From contig PBWG01000089.1 in assembly GCA_002729115.1 (NCBI GenBank), forward strand, positions 2,390 to 7,745: a stretch of DNA of 5,356 nt, given 5' to 3'. Origin of the DNA: Crocinitomicaceae bacterium (GTDB lineage: Bacteria; Bacteroidota; Bacteroidia; Flavobacteriales_D; Sanyastnellaceae). Positions 1-5,356 of the stretch are shown here, piece after piece. Made by a program: the position numbers and the translations under genes. The notes beneath the pieces are model-generated. The model had not been told where the DNA came from and did not search any database. It saw only the letters and a program-made list of their open reading frames with translations. Each line of letters starts with the position of its first letter. Positions within the stretch are counted from its first letter, which is position 1.

Positions 1-1134
1 GAACTTCTCATTCTTACGGACAAGGGCGCCGTCGATCAACTGCTCGTCAAGTTTGGTTCCCAAGGTCAACGTGGTCAAGCTTTGGGTCTCACCACGCGTG
101 AAGATGGACGACCCGTGGCAACCAGGGAGGTAATCCACTTCTGTCCAAATGGGACGAATCTCTGTGGTCTTGCGGCCGTCGAGACGAAGGCCTTCATTCA
201 AAATGAGGTCGCGAACGGCTTTCTTCTGTGCAGACTTGATGTAGTCGCTTGCGAGGCCGCCCTTCTCCGCTTTCTCCTCGTCGCTAATGGTGGCCATGAA
301 CGCCTCCTTCAGCTCTGAGAAACGAGACTTGCGCTCTTCCTTGGTGGCGCCGGTCTTGCCCGCTTCGTAGAACTTGGGGTACATCTCGTCTTGGATGCGG
401 CCACGCAATTCTTCGTCGTGGGTTTCGTGGTTGTACTCACGCTTGTTTCCAAACGCACCCACCTTTTTGGCGAGCTCGTTTTGAGCCTCGCACTGGGCCT
501 TGATGGCTTCGTGTGCCTTTTCGATGGCGTCCACCATTTCGCCTTCGCTCACTTCCTGCATCTCGCCTTCCACCATCACAATGCTGTCCATGGTGCCGGC
601 CACCATGATGTCCATGTCGGCGATTTCCAATTCAGAGCGCAGTGGGTTGATGACAAATTCTCCGTTGACGCGGGCCACGCGAACTTCGGACATCGGTCCG
701 TCAAAAGGAACGTCGGACACGGCAATGGCTGCGCTTGCGGCGAAACCAGCCAAGCTGTCGGGGAGCACTTCCTTGTCGGCGCTCATCAATTGGATCATGA
801 CCTGCGTCCCGGCATGGTAATCGCCAGGGAACAACGGACGCAATGCGCGGTCAACGAGTCGCATCACCAACACTTCGGTGTCGGAAGGACGGGCCTCGCG
901 CTTGAAGAATCCCCCTGGGAAACGACCAGCGGCCGCGTATTTCTCACGGTAGTCCACGGTGAGTGGAAGGAAATCCACGTCCATGGGTTCGTAGCTGGAC
1001 ACGATGGTGGCCAACAGCATGGTGTCGCCCGAACGGACGACTACAGAACCGTGCGCTTGCTTGGCGAGCTTGCCGGTTTCGATGGTGATCTCGCGCCCAT
1101 TGCCGAGATCGATGGTTTGATTTTGAATGTTCAT
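1..1134 (-). CDS. pnp: Polyribonucleotide nucleotidyltransferase (PNPase), N-terminal half; 3' end lies outside the window
   Basis: PNPase is a trimeric phosphorolytic 3'-to-5' exoribonuclease that degrades mRNA to nucleoside diphosphates in the cytoplasm. The window holds 378 codons, about half of the usual 700-750. The first RNase PH-like domain covers roughly residues 5-145 and carries the family signature around residues 72-103 ([10 protein letters not shown], then RPSDTE and DRALRPLFP). A charged helical linker domain follows at about 225-310. The second RNase PH core begins near 317 ([24 protein letters not shown] at 340-353). The frame is still open at base 1, so the rest of the second core and the KH and S1 RNA-binding domains must lie beyond the edge. 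The ATG at 1134 begins [13 protein letters not shown], as expected for the family, and has a purine-rich ribosome-binding stretch just upstream. It follows rpsO after 94 bases, the classical rpsO-pnp order. I see no TAnnTTTG promoter box in the gap, so I infer at least partial co-transcription with rpsO. Nothing appears broken. Confidence 0.97.
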   Translation of the reverse strand, partial: MNIQNQTIDLGNGREITIETGKLAKQAHGSVVVRSGDTMLLATIVSSYEPMDVDFLPLTVDYREKYAAAGRFPGGFFKREARPSDTEVLVMRLVDRALRPLFPGDYHAGTQVMIQLMSADKEVLPDSLAGFAASAAIAVSDVPFDGPMSEVRVARVNGEFVINPLRSELEIADMDIMVAGTMDSIVMVEGEMQEVSEGEMVDAIEKAHEAIKAQCEAQNELAKKVGAFGNKREYNHETHDEELRGRIQDEMYPKFYEAGKTGATKEERKSRFSELKEAFMATISDEEKAEKGGLASDYIKSAQKKAVRDLILNEGLRLDGRKTTEIRPIWTEVDYLPGCHGSSIFTRGETQSLTTLTLGTKLDEQLIDGALVRKNEKF

Positions 1135-1138
1135 GTTG

Positions 1139-1149
1139 CCTCTTCTTCT
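1139..1149 (-). promoter_or_regulatory. Purine-rich ribosome binding site of pnp
   Basis: On the minus strand the bases AGAAGAAGAGG end four bases before the pnp ATG. The AGAGG portion resembles a Shine-Dalgarno sequence, which stands out because accD and rpsO have none. It supports the choice of the ATG at 1134. That it functions is inferred from composition and spacing only. Confidence 0.5.
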
Positions 1150-1181
1150 ACGTGTAAACGGGCCGGCAAGCCCCAATATGC

Positions 1182-1210
1182 CAAAGGCGGTTGACCATCA
1201 ACCGCCTTTG
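1182..1210 (-). terminator. Perfect 13-bp stem-loop between rpsO and pnp (terminator, attenuator or processing hairpin)
   Basis: Bases 1182-1194 and 1198-1210 are exact inverted complements of 13 bp around a 3-base loop. In the rpsO direction the stem begins CAAAGGCGG and ends CCGCCTTTG. It starts 19 bases after the rpsO stop and ends about 48 bases before the pnp ATG. The stem is G+C-rich in the middle with A and T runs at its base, like many intrinsic terminators, but the bases that follow in the rpsO direction (GCATATTGGGG) are not a T run. Partial termination or an RNA-processing site therefore fits as well as full termination. In E. coli the rpsO-pnp gap also carries a terminator and an RNase III hairpin, so a regulatory role would be in keeping. 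The stem is seen directly; its role is inferred. Confidence 0.7.
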
Positions 1211-1228
1211 AAAGTTTGAAATCTGATG

Positions 1229-1498
1229 TCAGCGACGCAGGCCGAGTTCCTTGACAATCGCCCGGTAGCGGGTGATGTCTTTGGCCGCGAGGTAGTTCAA
1301 CAACTTCCGACGCTTGCCGACCAGAGCAATCAACGAGCGTTGTGTGTTGTGGTCTTTGCGGTTCTTCTTCAGGTGCTCAGTCAAGTGAGCAATGCGGAAG
1401 GAAAACATGGCGATTTGCCCTTCGGGGGATCCAGTGTCGTTGGCACCTTTCCCGTGCTTGGCGAAGAATTCTTTCTTCTTTTCAGCGTCTAAATACAT
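1229..1498 (-). CDS. rpsO: Small ribosomal subunit protein uS15
   Basis: S15 is a primary binder of the 16S rRNA central domain and helps assemble the platform of the 30S subunit. The product is 89 residues, the normal length. It is full of family landmarks: ANDTGSPEGQIA at 19-30, the rRNA-contacting HLTEHLKKNRKDH segment at 38-50 (the conserved His and Asp are H42 and D49), GKRRKLLNYL at 61-70, and the terminal RYRAIVKELGLRR. The open frame extends 20 codons further upstream, to 1558, but those codons match nothing in S15 and would cover the promoter box, so the ATG giving MYLDAEKKKEFF is preferred. There is no clear Shine-Dalgarno sequence, only A-rich bases before the ATG, as is common in Bacteroidota. 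It lies 78 bases after accD and before pnp. In E. coli S15 represses its own translation; I see no evidence for or against that here. Confidence 0.97.
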   Translation of the reverse strand: MYLDAEKKKEFFAKHGKGANDTGSPEGQIAMFSFRIAHLTEHLKKNRKDHNTQRSLIALVGKRRKLLNYLAAKDITRYRAIVKELGLRR

Positions 1499-1540
1499 GT
1501 GCGAAATCTTTTGAGATGTTCGGAATGTGAAACAATAAGA

Positions 1541-1565
1541 GCGGCAAAGATAGGTCACCTGCCGC
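1541..1565 (-). repeat. Short inverted repeat overlapping the rpsO promoter, downstream of accD
   Basis: GCGGCA at 1541-1546 pairs with TGCCGC at 1560-1565, giving a 6-bp stem with a 13-base loop. On the minus strand it is followed by TCTTATTGTTT, so it could be a weak terminator for accD. Its left arm overlaps the first two bases of the rpsO -7 box and the rest of the box lies in the loop. With only six pairs and a large loop, chance is quite possible. Confidence 0.3.
1545..1552 (-). promoter_or_regulatory. Bacteroidota-type -7 promoter box upstream of rpsO
   Basis: Read on the minus strand the bases are TATCTTTG, an exact match to the TAnnTTTG consensus of the Bacteroidota primary sigma factor. 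It lies 46 bases before the rpsO ATG, predicting a leader of about 40 bases. I see no good -33 TTTG at the expected distance. The box suggests that rpsO, and perhaps pnp, can be transcribed independently of accD. Confidence 0.55.
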
Positions 1566-1576
1566 AGAAGTTCAGC

Positions 1577-2428
1577 TTAGGAAGAAGCGTGAAGCATCTT
1601 CAAGGCGAAAGACAACTGGTCTTTGAGGTCTTTTCGGGCGACAATCGCATCCAAGAATCCGTGCTCCAGCACAAACTCTGCCCGTTGAAACCCATTGGGC
1701 AGATCCTTGCCGATGGTCTCTTTAACCACACGAGGCCCAGCGAAGCCAATCAAGGCGTTGGGCTCGCTGATGTTGAGGTCGCCGAGCATGGCGAACGACG
1801 CGGTCACGCCACCTGTGGTTGGGTCGGTCAACAAACTGACAAATGGCAGTCCGGCTTGAGACAACAACGACAGCTTGGCGCTGGTTTTGGCCATTTGCAT
1901 GAGGCTGAGCCCAGCTTCCATCATCCTTGCGCCACCCGACTTGCTGATGCAGATGAAGGGCACGCCTTTTTTGATGGCGTGGTCGATGCCGCGGGCGATC
2001 TTTTCTCCCACAACAGACCCCATGCTTCCTCCGATGAAGGAAAAGTCCATGCAAGCAATGACCACAGGCTGGCCGTGCATTGTGCCTGAGCCCACGCGGA
2101 TGGCGTCGGTCAGTCCGGTCTTCTTCTGTGCGGCCTCAAGGCGGACGGTGTAGGCCTTCGTGTCGCTGAATTCCAAGGGATCCGCAGAGCTCAGCTTGGG
2201 GGCAATCTCGCGGCACTTCCCTTCGTCAAACAGCAACCCGAAATACGCGTCGCTCCCAATGCGCTCGTGGTGGTCACACATTCCACAAACCCAGAGGTTG
2301 TTGGCGTGATCTTGCTTGGACACCACGGTCTTGCAACTCGGGCATTGGTACCACGCGCCTTCAGGAATTTCCTTCTTCTCCGCGCTTGACGTGGTGATGC
2401 CTTCGGTGTTTCTCTTGAACCATCCCAT
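1577..2428 (-). CDS. accD: Acetyl-CoA carboxylase carboxyltransferase subunit beta
   Basis: AccD pairs with AccA to form the carboxyltransferase that moves CO2 from biotin on AccB to acetyl-CoA, making malonyl-CoA, the committed step of fatty acid synthesis. The product is 283 residues, near the family norm (E. coli about 304). A four-cysteine zinc ribbon is intact at the N-terminus: C29 and C32, then C48 and C51. The crotonase-fold core follows, with the near-invariant SGGARMMEAGLSLMQMAKT around residues 164-182, LLTDPTTGGVTASFAMLGDLNI after it, and IGFAGPRVVKETIGKDLPNGFQRAEF toward the C-terminus. The ATG gives MGWFKR, a typical AccD start. It has no Shine-Dalgarno sequence, but a promoter box sits four bases upstream. 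The gene lies 87 bases after tamL and 78 before rpsO on the same strand. accA and the biotin carboxylase genes are not in the window. No catalytic or metal-binding element appears to be missing. Confidence 0.97.
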   Translation of the reverse strand: MGWFKRNTEGITTSSAEKKEIPEGAWYQCPSCKTVVSKQDHANNLWVCGMCDHHERIGSDAYFGLLFDEGKCREIAPKLSSADPLEFSDTKAYTVRLEAAQKKTGLTDAIRVGSGTMHGQPVVIACMDFSFIGGSMGSVVGEKIARGIDHAIKKGVPFICISKSGGARMMEAGLSLMQMAKTSAKLSLLSQAGLPFVSLLTDPTTGGVTASFAMLGDLNISEPNALIGFAGPRVVKETIGKDLPNGFQRAEFVLEHGFLDAIVARKDLKDQLSFALKMLHASS

Positions 2429-2432
2429 GCGG

Positions 2433-2440
2433 CAAATTTA
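2433..2440 (-). promoter_or_regulatory. -7 promoter box immediately upstream of accD
   Basis: On the minus strand the bases TAAATTTG match TAnnTTTG exactly and end four bases before the accD ATG. The predicted transcription start falls at or within a few bases of the start codon, so the transcript would have little or no leader. The 87-base gap holds no clear -33 TTTG and no terminator-like hairpin after tamL. It is an A+T-rich island in G+C-rich surroundings, which supports it somewhat. Confidence 0.5.
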
Positions 2441-2515
2441 CGCGGGGGCGCATGCCTGCCCAGGGCGGTTCCCTTCAGTTGTTCACGGAATTCACCACCG
2501 CGTCGTGGATAGCGA

Positions 2516-4699
2516 TCAAAACGGCATTCCCACACCGAGATGCAACGCCCCGCGTCCTGGTCGTTGGCCCAACCAACGATTTCCTTCTTCCTGAACAGGG
2601 TCGTGCACACGCAGTCCTGCATCCACCCTCAACACCATCACTTCAAAGTCGTAGCGAACGCCCAGCCCAGCACCCGCAGCCACACTTCCCCATTCGGTCT
2701 CACGCCACGTCGTCACGGGAGGTGCGTTGTCCCCGTGGAGCCACACGTTGCCGGCATCCACAAACCAGGCCAAGTCCCAAGGTGAGTTCCAATTCGAGCG
2801 CCATTCAAGCGAAGCCATAAATTGAACGTCCCCCAAACCGTCCACCACCAAGTTGGCGTCGGATGGATTCAGATTTCCTGGACCCAATTCTCTGAGACGC
2901 CACCCCCGGATGCCGTTGGCCCCTCCCGACAAAAACGAGTGCTCCAAGGGCAGGGAGACGGTGTTGGCCCCCACCCCAGCCCAACCTCCTTGGATTCGGA
3001 TGTGTGTGCTCCATCGACTTGAACCTTTCCCTTGGGGATTGAGGTGAAACTGGACAAGGTGTCTTTGATGTTGCACAAGGGGAACGCCCTCGCGAACCAT
3101 CCATGCACCTGTTTCGGGATGGAACTGTTCAGGGTCTTGCGAAAGGCGCTCTGCCAAGGTTTGCCCTAACCAGCCACCCCAACTCGATTGCAACGACACG
3201 CTTCCAGAAAGCCACGTGTTGTCCCACGACTGAGACCAACGCATGGACGACCCCAAATTCAAGTGGTTGATGAACCGGCCAGCCACCAGCGGACTGGCTT
3301 CTTGTTCGAGCCACTCACGGAACGCGATGGAGCGGTTGGTCAAATTGACGTAGGAAACCTTCAACGGCACACACTCGACACGCCCGTTGTGGACCCGGCC
3401 CGTCTTCAAGACGTAGGACACCTCCGATTGGACTTGGGTTCGGGTAAATTCTGGCCAAATCTCATGGTCCAGCCCCACGTCAATCCTCGTTCTTGGCTCG
3501 GACTCCGCCTTGAAGCGACTCAACGGCAACGGCCAGGCACCCAAACGTTCCGCATTCCAATGCAACGACCACTCCGCGCTGTTCAGCCAAGCGTCACGAG
3601 AGAAGCTTGAAAATGGCTCGGCCGCCACGTAGCCGAATCCGACTTCAACCGCCCTGCGTCCTCCACGTGAGCGGGCATTCAAGGTTGCAATGTCCAAATG
3701 AATGCGAGGGCCGTAGCGCACGTTGTTCCGCACCAAATCCAATTCAAGGCCCAGATCGTAAGGCGCACCGTGCTGCACTTGGACATCGACATCCATGTGC
3801 AAGGAATCGCCCTCGTCCCTGAGCACTTGTTCCACGGCCACGTGACGCACGCTGCTCAGCCGTTGAAGACGTTGAACGGACGACGTCAATGCGTCGCCTT
3901 TGTGGAGGTCTCCAGGACTCCAATCCACAACGTGCCGCCACACCTCTGGCCTGAGGCCCCCAATCGCATGTTGGGTTCCCGCGCCGCCTAGCCCATGAAA
4001 AGTGACTTTCCCCTGCCATGTCAAGGGATGCTTCGACGCAGGTGTCGCCGCCTCCAGCTCTTGGTCTGCCTCTGGATTCGAGGGCCTCCCTCGGGCCACC
4101 AGAACAAGGTGGACTTGTTGATGCGCTGCAGCGGTCACAGTGTCAGCCTGAATGACCATGAGCCCTGAATGAAACGTGGCATGCCCTCGCCTTGCTGCCA
4201 TCAAGGCAAACTCAGATTGGACTTCACGCAACAAGCTGTTGGAAAAGGGGGCGCCTGAAGGCAGCAACGCCGCAGCTTCTCGGTGCAACTCGCCAAGTCC
4301 AGATCCATCCAGATGCCAAGTTGCACTTGCCACAGTCCACCTTGCGCCAGGGACCACGTCGAGGATGAGGTGGTCACCGCGGCGCTTGGTCAGCCAGCGG
4401 GGCTGGACTTGGGCCTGAAGCCAACCTTCCAACATCATCCTGTTGCGCAACGCCACGGCGTGCTCCTCCCCGACTAGATCTCTTTCCTCCTTGGTCATCG
4501 AGCCACTTTGGGGCAACAGGGCCGACCACCCAGCGACGGTGGCTCGATCGGGGCTGTCGAATCGCTGTTCCAAGATCTCCACGCGGGATTTTCTCAGCAT
4601 GTGCTGATCAACATCAAGGGCAGTCTGCCCACAGGTTGCCAGGTGGACGGCATAACTTTGAAGCACCATGGCCATCCCCAAACAAGAACGCCAAGACAT
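2516..4699 (-). CDS. tamL: TamL-like Omp85 (BamA/TamA family) outer-membrane lipoprotein
   Basis: Omp85 proteins insert or translocate proteins at the outer membrane; TamL is the lipidated Bacteroidota counterpart of TamA. The preferred 727-residue product opens with a lipoprotein-like signal peptide (MSWRSCLGMA, hydrophobic stretch, LATC) with Cys at residue 23, followed by GQTALDVDQHMLRKSRVEI, which resembles the conserved start of mature TamL. Residues of about 32-310 form the POTRA-type region (the RRGHATFHSGLMVIQADT segment near 170-187 is typical). About 315-727 is the beta barrel. Key signatures are GGANGIRGW at 592-600, the Omp85 barrel motif, then GLGVRYDFEVMVLRVDAGLRVHDP near 678-701, and a terminal Phe (GVGMPF). 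The frame is open back to 4798; 4699 is chosen because it gives Arg in the n-region and has GAGGAG upstream. ATGs at 4675 and 4669 are alternatives. The lipobox has Thr before Cys, which is unusual. No tamB lies next to it; accD follows. The sequence is clearly diverged but intact. Confidence 0.85.
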   Translation of the reverse strand: MSWRSCLGMAMVLQSYAVHLATCGQTALDVDQHMLRKSRVEILEQRFDSPDRATVAGWSALLPQSGSMTKEERDLVGEEHAVALRNRMMLEGWLQAQVQPRWLTKRRGDHLILDVVPGARWTVASATWHLDGSGLGELHREAAALLPSGAPFSNSLLREVQSEFALMAARRGHATFHSGLMVIQADTVTAAAHQQVHLVLVARGRPSNPEADQELEAATPASKHPLTWQGKVTFHGLGGAGTQHAIGGLRPEVWRHVVDWSPGDLHKGDALTSSVQRLQRLSSVRHVAVEQVLRDEGDSLHMDVDVQVQHGAPYDLGLELDLVRNNVRYGPRIHLDIATLNARSRGGRRAVEVGFGYVAAEPFSSFSRDAWLNSAEWSLHWNAERLGAWPLPLSRFKAESEPRTRIDVGLDHEIWPEFTRTQVQSEVSYVLKTGRVHNGRVECVPLKVSYVNLTNRSIAFREWLEQEASPLVAGRFINHLNLGSSMRWSQSWDNTWLSGSVSLQSSWGGWLGQTLAERLSQDPEQFHPETGAWMVREGVPLVQHQRHLVQFHLNPQGKGSSRWSTHIRIQGGWAGVGANTVSLPLEHSFLSGGANGIRGWRLRELGPGNLNPSDANLVVDGLGDVQFMASLEWRSNWNSPWDLAWFVDAGNVWLHGDNAPPVTTWRETEWGSVAAGAGLGVRYDFEVMVLRVDAGLRVHDPVQEEGNRWLGQRPGRGALHLGVGMPF
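4653..4660 (+). promoter_or_regulatory. -7 promoter box of the RNA methyltransferase gene, inside the tamL coding region
   Basis: TAACTTTG matches TAnnTTTG exactly and ends seven bases before the methyltransferase ATG at 4668. A TTG at 4636-4638 is too close (14 bases) to be a standard -33 element. The box sits within the signal-peptide codons of the opposite-strand tamL. The predicted start of transcription is at or just before the ATG, suggesting a leaderless or nearly leaderless mRNA. Confidence 0.5.
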
Positions 4700-5356
4700 C
4701 CGACTCCTCAAGCGCAAGCAGGTGCGCTGGGAAAAGCGCCAGATTACCGTGGAAGGTGAAAAGGCCATTCTCGAATTGCTTAAGAGCACGTGGATCACAG
4801 AGCGAATCTACTTCACGGCTGGGCGTGTGTTGGGTGAGGAGTTGCGGCAGGCTTTGTCCCCCACCACAACGTTGGTGGAAGTCAGCGCCAAGGACATGGA
4901 GCTGATGACTTCCTTGAAGACCCCTCCTGGGTTGCTCGCCCTTGTCGCCATGCCAGAGAAAGCGGGTCGCGCAGAACACACAGATGGGGTTTGGCTCTAC
5001 TTGGACTGCTTGAATGACCCTGGCAACGTGGGCACCCTTGTGCGGGTGGCCGATTGGTTTGGCATGGCTGGGGTGGTCGTGAGCTCCGATTCTGCCGACC
5101 CTTTTGGCCCCAAAGCCGTCCAGAGTGCCATGGGTTCAGCCTTTCATACGCCGATTCGAATTCAAAACTTCAAGGACTTGCCGTCTCGATGGAAAGCCCA
5201 CGTGGTCGGTTTGGACGCAGGTGGACAAAACCTGTTCGAGTTGCCTTCGGATCTGGCGCCTACCTTGCTCGTGGTGGGGTCTGAATCGCACGGTCTCTCA
5301 GAAGACGTGAGCAGCGCATGCGACGTCATGGCCTCCATCCCAGGTGCGGGCCGGGC
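4668..5356 (+). CDS. TrmH/SpoU-family RNA 2'-O-methyltransferase, C-terminus outside the window
   Basis: SpoU-family enzymes use S-adenosylmethionine to methylate a ribose 2'-hydroxyl in rRNA or tRNA, and fold with a C-terminal trefoil knot. The window holds 229 full codons plus two bases, most of a typical 240-260 residue protein. An N-terminal substrate-binding region (about 10-95, with KRKQVRWEKRQITVEGEKAI resembling the usual start) leads into the catalytic domain. Motif 1 is LNDPGNVGTLVRVADWFG at 115-132, containing the conserved Asn120 and Arg126. KAVQSAMGSAFHTPI at 149-163 follows. Motif 2 is VVGSESHGLS at 202-211 (Glu206, Gly209). Motif 3 begins with IPGAGR at 224-229, and the expected SLNVS segment is cut off by the window edge. 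The ATG at 4668 is the only sensible start. Whether the target is a 23S rRNA site (RlmB-like) or another RNA cannot be told from sequence alone. It is divergent from tamL and overlaps its 5' end. Confidence 0.92.
   Translation, partial: MAIPKQERQDIRLLKRKQVRWEKRQITVEGEKAILELLKSTWITERIYFTAGRVLGEELRQALSPTTTLVEVSAKDMELMTSLKTPPGLLALVAMPEKAGRAEHTDGVWLYLDCLNDPGNVGTLVRVADWFGMAGVVVSSDSADPFGPKAVQSAMGSAFHTPIRIQNFKDLPSRWKAHVVGLDAGGQNLFELPSDLAPTLLVVGSESHGLSEDVSSACDVMASIPGAGR
4704..4709 (-). promoter_or_regulatory. Shine-Dalgarno-like GAGGAG deciding the tamL start
   Basis: On the minus strand GAGGAG ends four bases before the ATG at 4699. It is the main DNA-level reason for preferring 4699 over the ATGs at 4675 and 4669. 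It could be coincidental, because the same bases encode two leucine codons (CTC CTC) of the divergent methyltransferase gene, and Bacteroidota rely little on Shine-Dalgarno pairing. Confidence 0.35.

Noticed and set aside
391..1194. Long open frame of 267 codons on the plus strand
   Set aside because: It is antisense to pnp over nearly all its length, has a His/Val/Phe-rich low-complexity look with no recognisable domain, and runs into the rpsO-pnp hairpin. It is a shadow of the conserved PNPase frame.
1499..1558. 20-codon N-terminal extension of rpsO
   Set aside because: The extra residues match no S15 protein, and the codons would lie across the likely rpsO promoter. Starting at 1498 gives the standard 89-residue S15.
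1499..2089. 196-codon plus-strand frame opposite accD
   Set aside because: It is fully antisense to highly conserved AccD codons, resembles no known family, and has no promoter box or ribosome-binding site.
2429..2515. Search for a terminator in the tamL-accD gap
   Set aside because: Only very short chance dyads are present (for example GGGC with GCCC), with no T run, so no terminator is called.
2191..2622. 143-codon minus-strand frame spanning the tamL-accD junction
   Set aside because: It overlaps the start of accD and the end of tamL in another frame and shows no recognisable domain.
4700..4798. 33-codon N-terminal extension of the tamL frame
   Set aside because: It lies opposite conserved methyltransferase codons and would put extra charged residues ahead of the signal peptide. 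The start at 4699 gives a normal lipoprotein-like signal sequence.
4803..4810. Minus-strand TAGATTCG as a possible tamL promoter box
   Set aside because: It has one mismatch to TAnnTTTG at a conserved T, no -33 element, and lies about 100 bases upstream inside the methyltransferase gene. It is too weak to annotate.
1..5356. Search for a novel system: mobile element, CRISPR array, defence island, RNA gene or long repeat
   Set aside because: All but the short gaps is accounted for by conserved housekeeping genes. I saw no direct-repeat arrays, transposase, toxin-antitoxin pair, tRNA or rRNA sequence.

Overview
The window looks like ordinary chromosomal DNA from a member of the Bacteroidota, probably a lineage with fairly high G+C. 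Three things point there. (1) Three promoter-like sites match the Bacteroidota -7 consensus TAnnTTTG. (2) The S15 and AccD sequences have the Bacteroidota style. (3) There is a lipoprotein-type TamA homologue (TamL), which is characteristic of this phylum. I cannot name the genus; a Flavobacteriales-like lineage is only a guess.

Layout: four genes run leftwards on the minus strand. In transcription order they are a TamL-like Omp85 outer-membrane lipoprotein (4699-2516), accD (2428-1577), rpsO (1498-1229) and the N-terminal half of pnp (1134 to beyond base 1). One gene runs rightwards, a TrmH/SpoU-family RNA methyltransferase (4668 to beyond base 5356), divergent from tamL. Coding density is very high: the minus-strand gaps are 87, 78 and 94 bases, and the 5' ends of the divergent pair overlap. 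No stretch over 300 bases lacks a gene.

How the genes relate: rpsO followed by pnp is a classical conserved pair (ribosomal protein S15 plus the 3'-5' exoribonuclease PNPase), here separated by a perfect 13-bp hairpin. accD supplies the carboxyltransferase beta subunit that makes malonyl-CoA for fatty acids. The TamL-like protein is an outer-membrane insertion factor, so accD and tamL are both loosely envelope genes. The methyltransferase modifies rRNA or tRNA. These are housekeeping genes placed close together rather than one pathway.

I found no mobile element, CRISPR array, tRNA, rRNA or defence system, and no convincing undescribed system. The points worth a second look are the overlapping divergent tamL/methyltransferase starts, two promoter boxes so close to their ATGs that the transcripts may be leaderless, and the hairpin between rpsO and pnp.
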